DNA of 64,000 bases from Planctomycetota bacterium. Lineage in GTDB: Bacteria > Planctomycetota > UBA1135 > GCA-002686595. A model generated the notes under the pieces. The model did no database searches. It was not told the origin of the DNA and was given only the letters and a program-made list of their open reading frames with translations. Positions 47,418 through 56,201 of the stretch are shown here, piece by piece (the first letter of the stretch is position 1; the number at the start of each line of letters is the position of its first letter). A program made the position numbers and the translations under genes. The DNA lies in contig JADJNY010000010.1 of assembly GCA_016714045.1 (NCBI GenBank), positions 119,387-183,386 of the forward strand, written 5' to 3'.

Positions 47418-49913
47418 TCACGGGATCCAGAGGATCGCCACGCCGTTCGTGCGGTTGCTCGTCGCCGGCGGACAGAAGACCGTCGACGGGTTGCGGTAGA
47501 AGCACTGGTAGTAGTACGTGCCGCCCGCGGGGTTCACCGCGCCGCGCAGGCTGATCGGCAGATCGCCCGGAGCGGGGTAGGAGCTCGCGCCGCCCGCGAC
47601 GCCCTGGAGCTCGAGGCGCACGATCGACCCGGTCACGCAACCGAGACCGTCGTCGACGATCACCGGCGCCATCTGCGCGTCGCCTTGGAAGAAGATGCAG
47701 ACGCCGCTCGTCATGCTCGACGCGTCGAGACGCGCGGTGTCGCCCGCGACGCTCGCGGTGCCCGAGCCGGTGAGCCGCGCGCCCGAGGCGAAGCCCGAGT
47801 TCGCGCACCCGTGGCCCGGCGCTCCCGTGTTTCCACACGGGCACGCCGCGCCGCTGCCGTCGCCCAAGCACATCGCCGTGAACGCGCTGTTCGCCGGCAC
47901 GTCGCCCGTCGTCGCGACGTCGGCGGGCAGGCCCGGCTTCCAGAGGCCCAGGGTCAGCGCGCCCGTGACCGGCGGCACGTCCGCGTCGAAGCGGAAGTTG
48001 TACATCGTGCCCCAGCGGATCGCGTTCGCGTTGGCGTCGACCGCCTGCGCAGCGCAGGCCCACGTGATCGAGCCCGCGCCGAGCGTCCCGATCCAGTCCG
48101 CGCCGCTGAACGTGACGCTGCCGTTGCCGTCGCCGTCGTGGTACGCGATGTCGTGGAAGCCGATGTTCGTGACGTTCACGCCGATCGGGACCGGCACGGT
48201 GAACGAGCCCACGTTGCGGTCGGCGTTCATGTTGTAGACGGCGTACTCGTAGTGCCACGTGCCGCCGCCCAGGTGCGTCGCCTTCGATCCGACGATGCAG
48301 AGCCCGTCACCCGGGATCTGCACGTCGTTCAGCGTGACGCCGCTCTCGGCACTCGCCCACGCGCGGATCGCGGGCTGCGTGCGGTTCGTGACGCCGGTGA
48401 ACGAGAGGCTGAACTCGGTCGTCCCCGTGCAGGCCATCTCGCGCCACGACGCGTTGTTGTTCTGGTTGCCCGCGGCAGCGTCGTCGGGCGTCACGTAGTG
48501 GCCTTCGCCGAAGAAGCGCGCGGTGGTGGTCGAGCCGGTGGCCTCGAGCGCGCTCACGGGGATCTGGCAGCGGCGCGCGATGGCGCCGGCCCACGCCGGG
48601 TTCGCCGGCGGGTAGGGGAACACGCCGGTGTGCGCATTCACTTGCCAGTTCGGGCCCGCGCTCGTCTGGTTGCCGTTCAACCCCGAACCATAGGGGTCGG
48701 AGCAGCCGACGCCGAGGCCGCCGCCGCCGCCCTGGCACGTGCAGCACAGGCTGCCGCTCACCGCCGCGAAGGCGTGCTTGAGCCACGACGCGCCGAGCTG
48801 CTCCATGCGGCCCGCGCCGTCGACGATCTTGTACTTGTAGACGTTCTGGCGGATGACCGGGTGGTTCGGCGTGTTCGCCTGCCAGAGGAGCACCTGCGTG
48901 CCGATGTTGCACGACGTCGTGCCGAGCGCGACGGCGTCGATGCCGCCCACCGAGGCGACGTTGAGCACGTCCGTGACGTCGCCGACGATCACGTCCGGTC
49001 CGACGTTCGTCCCGCACGGCGGCGGCGGCACGAACGTGCCGATCGAGAACTGACCCGGCCCGCCCGCGGCGGCCGCGCCGACGCCGAGCTGCACCGTGTA
49101 CGTGTTGCCCGCGACGACGTCGAGGTCGACGCGCGCCTGGTTCCCGCACGACGTGTCGTTGCACGCGATCGGCGCGCCCGTCGGGCAGCCGGTGCCCGCG
49201 TAGACCGCGAGCTTCGTGTTGACCGCCGTGAGCGAGCACGTCGAGACCGCGACGTGCTCCGTCGTCGTCGCCGTCCAGCTGTACCAGAGGTCGCGCTGGA
49301 TCGCGGTGCTGCCACCGGAATTGCACGCGGCGTTCGCCTGGCCCTCGGCGCCCGTCGTCGTCGACGTCGTGTCGAAGGCGAACGTGCCCGGTCCGGCCGT
49401 GAGCACGAGCGGCGTCGCGCAGTCGTCGTGCGCGGGCGGCGGCGGAGGCGGCGCCGCGTAGTCGACGAGCATGCTCGCCGTATACGTCGTCGCGGCGCCG
49501 AACGCGCCGGCCTGGATGAAGAACGTCTGCCCCGCGGTCGCGGGGAAGCTGACCAGGGACTGGAGGCCGCAGCTGTCGTCGTTGCATGCGACGGCCGTGC
49601 CGCTCGGGCAGGCTCCGCCGTTGTTGTCGGCCCAGACCGCGAGGACGGTGTCCGTCGTCGTGAGGCCGCAGAACTGGACGCGCGCGGTGCCGGTCTGCGT
49701 CGAGGTCCAGAGGAACCACACGTCGAGCTGCGTGTTCACGCAGCCCGCCGAGTCAGGTGTGCCATTCGTCGCGCCGACGTTGGAGACCGGGAAGGTGCCG
49801 GGGCCCGAGATGAAGGTCGGGGCCGAGCAAGTGTCGCCGCCTTGCGCGTGGAGCGCGGCGACCAGGGACAGGACGGCGATGGGCGCAAGGCCCACCGGGC
49901 AGCGCAGCTGCAT
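47418..49913 (-). CDS. large secreted protein with two PPC-like domains and a Cys/Gly C-terminal module
   Basis: 831 residues. Signal peptide ending LVAALHAQ, with a strong GAGGAGA ribosome site before the ATG. Two similar N-terminal beta domains (about 26-150 and 160-295) share DTCSAP/DDCATP openings, a W-x-x-W-type strand (VWFLWTSTQTG / LWYSWTATTTE) and a CNDxSCG turn, as in pre-peptidase C-terminal domains. A middle domain of unknown type covers 300-650. The C-terminal module starts ACPCGNTGAPGHGCANSGF and contains GDTARLDASSMTSG; I know this module from exported proteins of high-GC planctomycetes. Many Cys suggest disulfides outside the cytoplasm. Likely surface-attached or released. Confidence 0.75.
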   Translation of the reverse strand: MQLRCPVGLAPIAVLSLVAALHAQGGDTCSAPTFISGPGTFPVSNVGATNGTPDSAGCVNTQLDVWFLWTSTQTGTARVQFCGLTTTDTVLAVWADNNGGACPSGTAVACNDDSCGLQSLVSFPATAGQTFFIQAGAFGAATTYTASMLVDYAAPPPPPPAHDDCATPLVLTAGPGTFAFDTTSTTTGAEGQANAACNSGGSTAIQRDLWYSWTATTTEHVAVSTCSLTAVNTKLAVYAGTGCPTGAPIACNDTSCGNQARVDLDVVAGNTYTVQLGVGAAAAGGPGQFSIGTFVPPPPCGTNVGPDVIVGDVTDVLNVASVGGIDAVALGTTSCNIGTQVLLWQANTPNHPVIRQNVYKYKIVDGAGRMEQLGASWLKHAFAAVSGSLCCTCQGGGGGLGVGCSDPYGSGLNGNQTSAGPNWQVNAHTGVFPYPPANPAWAGAIARRCQIPVSALEATGSTTTARFFGEGHYVTPDDAAAGNQNNNASWREMACTGTTEFSLSFTGVTNRTQPAIRAWASAESGVTLNDVQIPGDGLCIVGSKATHLGGGTWHYEYAVYNMNADRNVGSFTVPVPIGVNVTNIGFHDIAYHDGDGNGSVTFSGADWIGTLGAGSITWACAAQAVDANANAIRWGTMYNFRFDADVPPVTGALTLGLWKPGLPADVATTGDVPANSAFTAMCLGDGSGAACPCGNTGAPGHGCANSGFASGARLTGSGTASVAGDTARLDASSMTSGVCIFFQGDAQMAPVIVDDGLGCVTGSIVRLELQGVAGGASSYPAPGDLPISLRGAVNPAGGTYYYQCFYRNPSTVFCPPATSNRTNGVAILWIP

Positions 49914-50132
49914 GGGAACTCTCCTCGAGGGAAAAGGGTGGAAGCGGCCGGGTCGGTCAGAGCCTATCCGGCATCCCCTCGATCGGGGACGGACCGGCGG
50001 GGGAGAACCGTCGCTCCCGCGGGGGGATGCGACCGGTCACTCGCTCGGGCCCTCCGCGACCGCCCTCCGTTCCGCGTACGCAGGAACGCGCGCTTCCCGC
50101 GGCCTCGCGGCGAACCCGGCTGGCCCGCGCGG

Positions 50133-50138
50133 TACTCT
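50133..50138 (+). promoter_or_regulatory. -10-like element for the glycosyltransferase cluster
   Basis: TACTCT ends 9 nt before the GTG at 50148. A GGAGG (50139-50143) lies between, which would be lost if transcription began at the usual distance. One of the two signals is therefore accidental. Confidence 0.25.
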
Positions 50139-50147
50139 GGAGGCACG

Positions 50148-51062
50148 GTGAGCCCCCCGCGCGCCTCGATCGTCCTCCCCACGCTGAACGGCGCGCGGGA
50201 CCTCGAACGCCTCCTGCCCGCCCTCGCGGCGCAGGAGCTCGCGGGCGGCTTCGAGCTCCTCGTCGTCGACTCGGATTCCGACGACGGCACGCGGGAGCTC
50301 TGCGCGCGCTTCGGCGCGAGCGTCACGCGCATCGAGCGTCCGTCCTTCCGCCACGGCCCGACGCGCAACGCGCGTGCGAAGGACGCGCGCGCGCCGTTCC
50401 TCGTGTTCCTGTCCCAGGACGCCGAGCCGCGCGATCCGCGCTTCCTCGAGCGGCTGCTCGCCGCCTTCGACGACGAGCGGACGGCGGGCACGTACGCGCG
50501 CGTCCTGCCGCGGGACGACGACGATCCGCTGACGCGGCGCACGGTGCTCGACGCGCCCGAGGCGTCGGAGGTCGCGCGCGTGCACGAGTGGGTGCCCGAC
50601 ACGCGCGTGAACCCCGCGACGCAGGTCCACTTCAACAACGTGGCGAGCGCCATCCGCCGCGACGTCTTCGAGCGCTTCCCGTTCCCCGACGTGCCGTTCG
50701 GCGAGGACCTCGCGTGGGCGACGCGCGTCTTCGTGCTCGGCTGGCGCATCCGGTTCGTCCCGGACGCGGTCGTGTGGCACTCGCACCGCTATGGCCTGCG
50801 CGCGGCGTTCCAGCGTTACCGGACGGACGCCGCGTTCCACCGGAAGCTCGACGGCCGGCGCGTGCGGCCGTCCTTGTGGTCGGTCCTGCGCGGGATCGGC
50901 TACGAGGTCGCGCGCGACGCGGCCTTCGTACGCGAACACGGCGGTCTCGCGCACCTCGCCCGCGCACCGTTCCTGCGCGCGGCGCAGGTGTGGGGGCAGT
51001 ACCGCGGCAGCCGCGGCGCTCCGGGGCCCGAGTGGCAGGAGACGCTCACCGGCGCGAGTTGA
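50148..51062 (+). CDS. family 2 glycosyltransferase (rhamnosyltransferase-like)
   Basis: 304 residues from GTG 50148 with GGAGG upstream. GT-A fold: ASIVLPTLNGARDLERLLPA, LLVVDSDSDDGTRELC, then FRHGPTRNARAKDARAPFLV and FLSQDAEP with the acidic donor-binding site. The HFNNVASAIRRDVFERFPFP and FGEDLAWATRVFVLGWRI blocks place it with bacterial rhamnosyltransferase-type enzymes. No transmembrane segment, so it acts at the cytoplasmic membrane face. The next gene shares its N-terminal half, so the cluster probably builds one surface glycan. Confidence 0.85.
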   Translation: MSPPRASIVLPTLNGARDLERLLPALAAQELAGGFELLVVDSDSDDGTRELCARFGASVTRIERPSFRHGPTRNARAKDARAPFLVFLSQDAEPRDPRFLERLLAAFDDERTAGTYARVLPRDDDDPLTRRTVLDAPEASEVARVHEWVPDTRVNPATQVHFNNVASAIRRDVFERFPFPDVPFGEDLAWATRVFVLGWRIRFVPDAVVWHSHRYGLRAAFQRYRTDAAFHRKLDGRRVRPSLWSVLRGIGYEVARDAAFVREHGGLAHLARAPFLRAAQVWGQYRGSRGAPGPEWQETLTGAS

Positions 51063-51097
51063 CCCCGGCCCTTCCGCGCCGCGGCGAAAACCGCTCT

Positions 51098-51103
51098 ACT
51101 GTC
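51098..51103 (+). promoter_or_regulatory. -10-like element before the GT2-GT4 gene
   Basis: TACTGT ends 31 nt before the ATG at 51135, in the 72-nt gap after the first glycosyltransferase. An internal promoter is possible. Confidence 0.25.
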
Positions 51104-51134
51104 GCGCCCGCTCGCGTCGATCCAGCCCCCCTGC

Positions 51135-53945
51135 ATGTCCAAGGTCCAGAGCGTGCGCCCCATCCGCAGCGTCTCCGTGCTCATGCCCACGTGGCAGGGG
51201 ATGGAGTTCCTCGAGCGCGTGCTCGCCGCGCTCGCCGCGCAGCGCATCGCGCTCCCCTGGGACTTCCTCGCGATCGACTCGGGCTCGACGGACGGGACGT
51301 GGGAGCTCCTCGGACGTTTCCAGGAGCGCTTCCCGGTGCCGTTCCGTCGCGAGCGCATCGACCAGGTCGAGTTCGACCACGGCGACACGCGCAACCTGCT
51401 CGCGGCGACGTCGACCGGCGACCTGTGCGTGTTCCTCACGCAGGACGCGATCCCGTCGTCGCCGGACTGGCTCGCGACGCTCGCCGCGAACTTCGACGAC
51501 CCGAAGGTGGGCGCGGCGTACTGCCGCAACGTGCCGCGGCCGGACGCTCAGCTCCTGACGAAGATCTTCAGCGCGAACGACCCGGGCTACACCGCGGGAC
51601 GGCGCGAGACGCGCCTCCCCGAGCCGAGCGCGTACGCGCTGATGAACGCGCACGAGAAGCGGCTCCTCTACAACTTCAACGACGTCGCCAGCGCCGTCCG
51701 CCGCGAGCTGTGGGAGCGCCACCCGTTCCCGCGCACCTGGTTCGGCGAGGACGTGCTCTTGGCGCGCGCGCTGCTCGAGGCGGGCTGGACGGTCGTGTAC
51801 GACGACGTCGCGACGGTCGAGCACAGCCACGACTACGGCCCCGAGGAGACCTTCGCGCGCGCGAAGATCGACGCGCGCTTCAACGCGGAGTGGCTCGACC
51901 GCGTGTGCGTCGCGACGAAGCAGGACGCGCGCGTCCTGACGGAGCGCCTGCTCGAGGAGGACCGCGACGCGCTGCGCAAGGCGGGCCTGAGCGACGTCGA
52001 GTACGGCCGCGAGCTCGAGAAGGCCGCGCGCCTGCGCGCCGCGGCGTTCGAGGGGCTGCACGAGGGCAGCCTCGCGAAGGCGCGCCATCCCGCGACGCGC
52101 GTGCTCGACCGCACGGACCTCGACGTGCTCTACGTCGTGCACGGCTTCCCGCCCGACACGTGGGCGGGGACGGAGATCTACACGTACAACCTTGCACAGG
52201 AGCTCGCGCGCCGCGGACATCGCGTGACGATCCTCGCGCGCGCGCCGGCGACGAAGCTAGCGCCAGCGACCGCGGACGCGACGGAGGAGCGCCTCGTCGC
52301 GGGCCGCCTCGGCGCGGACGGGACGCCCGAGGACTTCTCGCTCACCGAGCGCACGTTCCAGGGCCTGCGCCTCCTGCGGATGACGCACCGGCTCGAGCAT
52401 CGCTCGATCCGCGACTCCTACGAGCAGCCGCGCGCCGAGGCCGTGTTCCGCGCGCTGCTCGCGCGCGAGCGCTTCGACCTCGTCCACTTCCAGCACCTGA
52501 TCCACCTGTCGGCCGGCCTCGTGCGCGTCGCGAAGGAGGCGGGGCTCGCGACGCTGCTCACGTGCCACGACTACTGGTCGCTGTGCGCGCGCGTGCAGCT
52601 CATCCGTCCCGACGGCGTGCGGTGCGAGGAGAACATGGGCGCGGGCTGCTTCCTCTGCGTCAAGGAGAAGCACTACGAGCGCATCCCGCGCGCGAAGAGG
52701 ATGGACGGGCTCGCCGCGCCGCTGCTCGACGCGCTCGCGAAGGGCGCGCGCAAGGGCCGCGCGCTCCCCGAGAAGGTCCGCCGCCGTTGGGAGGGCTTCG
52801 CCGACCTGCGGGCGCGCCACGCGTTCGTGACCCAGGCGTACCAGCTCGCCGACCTGCGCGTCACCCCGAGCCGCTTCCTGCGGCGCAAGCTGATCGACAC
52901 CGCGGGCTTCGACGCGCACAGCCTCGTGTTCTCCGACAACGGCATGCGCACGGACCACGTGCGGGCGCTCGAGAAGCGCCCCGACGGCGAGGGCCGCGTG
53001 CGCTTCGGCTTCGTCGGCTCGCTCGTCTGGTACAAGGGCGGCGAGGTGCTCGTCGAGGCGATGCGCCGGCTCGCGGGCGAGCGCGCGGTGCTGCACGTCC
53101 ACGGCGCGTTCGAGCCCGAGAAGGACCCGCACCACGCGCGACTGAAGGAACTCGCCGGGCCCAACGTGGTCTTCCACGGCCGCTTCGACAACGCGCGGCT
53201 CTCCGAGGTCTACGCCGAGCTGGATGTGCTGGTGGTGCCCTCGACGTGGTTCGAGAACTCGCCGATCACGATCCACGAGGCGTACCTGACGAAGACGCCC
53301 GTCGTCGCGAGCGACATCGGCGGCATGAAGGAGTACGTGCGCGACGGCGTCGACGGCCTCACGTTCCGCACGGGCGACGCGGCCGACCTCGCTGCGAAGC
53401 TCCTGCGGTTCGTGCGCGAGCCCGGGCTCGTCGCGGCCCTCGCGCGCGATTGGATGCGCGTGAAGACGATCGCGGAGGACGCCGCCGTCACCGAGTTCCG
53501 CTACAAGGGCCTCGTCGCGCGCCGTCGCGGGAAGACCGCGTCGCGCATCCCCGCGGTGCTCTGGGAGCGGCGTGGGAACGAGAGCGCCGCGCGGAGCGGT
53601 CCCGTCGAGGTCCAGGGTGCCGACTACCTGCTCGTGCGGCCCGGCGGCGTGGTCGAGTACGACGTCAGCGGCGCGGGCGGCGGCCGCCGGCGCCTTCGCA
53701 TCGAGCAGTTCGCGCTCGGCGCCGAGCGCAGCGTGCGCCTCGAGGGCCGCGTGTCGGTCGACGGATCCGCCGCCGGAGAGCTGGCGCCGTTCGCCGCCGA
53801 AGGACGGGACGCGACGATCGCGCGCGAGCTCGAGCTCGACCTGCCCGCGGGCACGACGCGTCTCGCGCTCGAACCCGCGCCCGGCGCGTACCTGCGCCTC
53901 GCGCGACTCGTGCTCCTCTCCGTGCCCGACGAGGTACTCGCGTGA
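51135..53945 (+). CDS. two-domain glycosyltransferase: GT2 fused to GT4, with C-terminal beta domain
   Basis: 936 residues. Residues 10-270 form a GT2 domain like the upstream gene (SVSVLMPTWQGMEFLERVLA, FLTQDAIPSSPDWL, FNDVASAVRRELWERHPFP, WFGEDVLLARALLEAGW). A helical linker follows. Residues 330-800 form a GT4 (GT-B fold) domain: DVLYVVHGFPPDTWAGTEIY, LLTCHDYWSLCARVQLI, FGFVGSLVWYKGGEVLVEAM, and ENSPITIHEAYLTKTPVVAS with the catalytic Glu near 710. About 120 C-terminal residues are strand-rich (VEYDVSGAGGGRRRLRI). One protein could therefore add two successive sugars, like a polymerase. The GTG of the next gene overlaps its stop. Confidence 0.88.
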   Translation: MSKVQSVRPIRSVSVLMPTWQGMEFLERVLAALAAQRIALPWDFLAIDSGSTDGTWELLGRFQERFPVPFRRERIDQVEFDHGDTRNLLAATSTGDLCVFLTQDAIPSSPDWLATLAANFDDPKVGAAYCRNVPRPDAQLLTKIFSANDPGYTAGRRETRLPEPSAYALMNAHEKRLLYNFNDVASAVRRELWERHPFPRTWFGEDVLLARALLEAGWTVVYDDVATVEHSHDYGPEETFARAKIDARFNAEWLDRVCVATKQDARVLTERLLEEDRDALRKAGLSDVEYGRELEKAARLRAAAFEGLHEGSLAKARHPATRVLDRTDLDVLYVVHGFPPDTWAGTEIYTYNLAQELARRGHRVTILARAPATKLAPATADATEERLVAGRLGADGTPEDFSLTERTFQGLRLLRMTHRLEHRSIRDSYEQPRAEAVFRALLARERFDLVHFQHLIHLSAGLVRVAKEAGLATLLTCHDYWSLCARVQLIRPDGVRCEENMGAGCFLCVKEKHYERIPRAKRMDGLAAPLLDALAKGARKGRALPEKVRRRWEGFADLRARHAFVTQAYQLADLRVTPSRFLRRKLIDTAGFDAHSLVFSDNGMRTDHVRALEKRPDGEGRVRFGFVGSLVWYKGGEVLVEAMRRLAGERAVLHVHGAFEPEKDPHHARLKELAGPNVVFHGRFDNARLSEVYAELDVLVVPSTWFENSPITIHEAYLTKTPVVASDIGGMKEYVRDGVDGLTFRTGDAADLAAKLLRFVREPGLVAALARDWMRVKTIAEDAAVTEFRYKGLVARRRGKTASRIPAVLWERRGNESAARSGPVEVQGADYLLVRPGGVVEYDVSGAGGGRRRLRIEQFALGAERSVRLEGRVSVDGSAAGELAPFAAEGRDATIARELELDLPAGTTRLALEPAPGAYLRLARLVLLSVPDEVLA

Positions 53946-55234
53946 AGCGCGCGCTCTCCAAGTTCTTCGGCGTCGGTTCGCCCGAGCCGAAGCACGCGGC
54001 GCACGGTCCGGCGCCCGCGAGCGACCTGCGCGTGCGGCCTGGCCCGAGCGTGCCCGACGCGAAGTTGCCGCGCGCCGCGATCGTCATCCTCAACCTGAAC
54101 GGGAAGCACCACCTCGAGGGCTGCTTCGGCTCGCTCGCGGCCCTCGACTACCCGAAGGACCGCCTCGAGGTGCTCCTGATCGACAACGCCTCTGCGGACG
54201 GCTCGGTGGAGGAGATGCGCGCGAAGCACGCGTGGGTGAAGCTCCACGTGAACGAGCGCAACGTCGGCTTCAGCGCGGGCTGCAACCAGGGCGCGCGCGC
54301 GGCGACGGCACCCGAGGTGCTCGTCTTCCTGAACAACGACATGCGCGTCGAACGCGCGTGGTTGAAGGAGCTCGTCGCGCCGATCGTGCGCGGCGAGTGC
54401 ACCGCGACGACGTCGAAGATGTTCTCGTGGGACGGGAAGCTCATCAACTCGGCCGGCGGCGGCATGAACTTCCACGGCATCGGGATCCAGCGCGGCCTCG
54501 ACGAAGTGCCGGGTCCGGAGCACGACGTGCCCGTGAAGACGCTCTTCGCGTGCGGCGGCGCGATGGCGATGGACGCGCGCGCGTTCCACGCCGTCGGCGG
54601 CTTCGACGAGGAGTTCTTCGCCTACTACGAGGACGTCGACCTCGGCTGGCGCAGCTGGGTCCAGGGGCACGAATGCCACTACGTGCCGAGCTCCGTCTGC
54701 TACCACCACCACTCGAGCACGAGCAAGCGCCTGCCGCCGGAGATGATCCGCCTCCTGCAGACGCGCAACCCCGTGCTCGCGTGCTTCAAGAACTACGACG
54801 ACGAGAACCTGCGCGCGGTGCTCGCGCCGCTCTTCGCGCTCTACCTGCGCCGCATGTGGTGCACGTCGGGGCTCGTCGACGACAAGCCGTTCAGGATCGA
54901 GCAGGCCTCGAATCCAGCGCTCGGCGGCGTGAAGCGGCTCTTCGACCTGGCGCGCTCGAACGTGCAGGACGAAGTCGGCGTGAAGCGCATCGCCGCGGCC
55001 GACCTGATCGGCATCAACGACCTGCTCGGCCGCTTCGAGCACTGGAGCGCGCGCCGCGCCGCGGTGCAGTCGAAGCGCAAGCGCGCGGACGCCGAGATCT
55101 TCCGCCTGTTCTTGAAGCCCCATTGGTGCATCGAGGGCGAGAAGGGGTACGGCGAGCTCCATCAGGGCATGGAGCGCCTCTTCGGGCTCGATCGTTTGTT
55201 TCCAGCGGACCAGCTCGCCGATCCGAAGAAGTGA
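53942..55234 (+). CDS. family 2 glycosyltransferase
   Basis: 430 residues, GTG start in a GTGA overlap. After about 45 basic and Pro-rich residues the GT-A domain begins: AAIVILNLNGKHHLEGCFGS, LIDNASADGSVEEM, NVGFSAGCNQGARAA, VLVFLNNDM (donor-metal site). FACGGAMAMDARAFHAVGGF and EEFFAYYEDVDLGWRSWV follow, typical of polysaccharide glycosyltransferases. A helical C-terminal region of about 150 residues has no recognised motif. Part of a four-gene glycan cluster. Confidence 0.87.
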   Translation: MKRALSKFFGVGSPEPKHAAHGPAPASDLRVRPGPSVPDAKLPRAAIVILNLNGKHHLEGCFGSLAALDYPKDRLEVLLIDNASADGSVEEMRAKHAWVKLHVNERNVGFSAGCNQGARAATAPEVLVFLNNDMRVERAWLKELVAPIVRGECTATTSKMFSWDGKLINSAGGGMNFHGIGIQRGLDEVPGPEHDVPVKTLFACGGAMAMDARAFHAVGGFDEEFFAYYEDVDLGWRSWVQGHECHYVPSSVCYHHHSSTSKRLPPEMIRLLQTRNPVLACFKNYDDENLRAVLAPLFALYLRRMWCTSGLVDDKPFRIEQASNPALGGVKRLFDLARSNVQDEVGVKRIAAADLIGINDLLGRFEHWSARRAAVQSKRKRADAEIFRLFLKPHWCIEGEKGYGELHQGMERLFGLDRLFPADQLADPKK

Positions 55235-55236
55235 CG

Positions 55237-56049
55237 ATGCCGCATGAGGTCCTCGAGGAGCCCCAGGATCGCCCGTCGACGTCGCCCGAGCGGAAGGAAG
55301 TTCCGCACGGAGCGGTCGGGACGCGCACGATGAAGCTCTCCGTCGTGATGCCGGTCTACAACGAGGAGGACACCCTCGAGGAGATCGTGCGTCGCGTGCA
55401 GGCGACGCCGTGGGACAAGGAGATCGTCCTCGTCAACGACGGTTCGAAGGACCGCTCCGCCGAGATCATGGCGAAGCTCGCGGCGCAGTACTCGAACGTG
55501 CGCTGCTTCCACCACGCGAAGAACGGCGGCAAGGGTGCCGCGCTGTCGACCGGGTTCAAGCAGGTGACCGGCGACGTCGTGCTCATCCAGGACGCGGACC
55601 TCGAGTACGACCCGAACGATTACGGCGTGCTCCTGCGTCCGATCCTCGACGGCAAGGCGGACGTCGTGTTCGGGAGCCGCTTCCTCGGCGGGCCGTATGC
55701 GCGCGTGCACCTCTTCTGGCACTACGTCGGGAATCGCTTCCTGACGCTGGTGAGCAACATGTTCACCAACATGAACCTCACCGACATGGAGACCTGCTAC
55801 AAGGTCTTCAAGCGCGACGTCGCCGACCGGATCACGATCCAGTCGCGCACGTTCGCCGTCGAGCCCGAGTTCGCGGCGAAGGTGTCGAAGCTGCGCGCGC
55901 GCGTGTACGAGGTCCCGATCAGCTACGCGGGCCGCGACTACTCGGAGGGCAAGAAGATCGGCCCGAAGGACGCGTTCATCGCGCTGTGGGCGATCGTGCG
56001 GTGGACGGTGTTCCACCGCGCGACGAAGCCGCTCGTGCGGCGCGGGTGA
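55237..56049 (+). CDS. polyprenyl-phosphate glycosyltransferase (DPM1-like GT2)
   Basis: 270 residues from the ATG at 55237, 2 nt after the previous stop. An internal ATG at 55330 (MKLSVVMPVYNEEDTLEEIV) begins exactly where family similarity begins, so the real product may be 239 residues. GT-A motifs: LVNDGSKDRSAEIM, NGGKGAALSTGF, LIQDADLEYDPNDY, GSRFLGGPY and TDMETCYKVFKRDVADR. No C-terminal transmembrane helices, as in DPM1-type enzymes that load a sugar on a polyprenyl phosphate carrier. Such a lipid-linked donor could feed the neighbouring transferases. Confidence 0.87.
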   Translation: MPHEVLEEPQDRPSTSPERKEVPHGAVGTRTMKLSVVMPVYNEEDTLEEIVRRVQATPWDKEIVLVNDGSKDRSAEIMAKLAAQYSNVRCFHHAKNGGKGAALSTGFKQVTGDVVLIQDADLEYDPNDYGVLLRPILDGKADVVFGSRFLGGPYARVHLFWHYVGNRFLTLVSNMFTNMNLTDMETCYKVFKRDVADRITIQSRTFAVEPEFAAKVSKLRARVYEVPISYAGRDYSEGKKIGPKDAFIALWAIVRWTVFHRATKPLVRRG

Positions 56050-56201
56050 AGTCGCGCGAGGGATCGAGCTTGCTGGTGTCTCCGCAGCACGGCGATCGAA
56101 GCCTGTTGCCCTGGAAGTCGAGGCAGCATGGCTTGCGGGAGCCGGAGTCGGTCCGTACGTTCACGGCCCAACTCACCCCGCTCGTCTCTTGAATCACCAC
56201 T

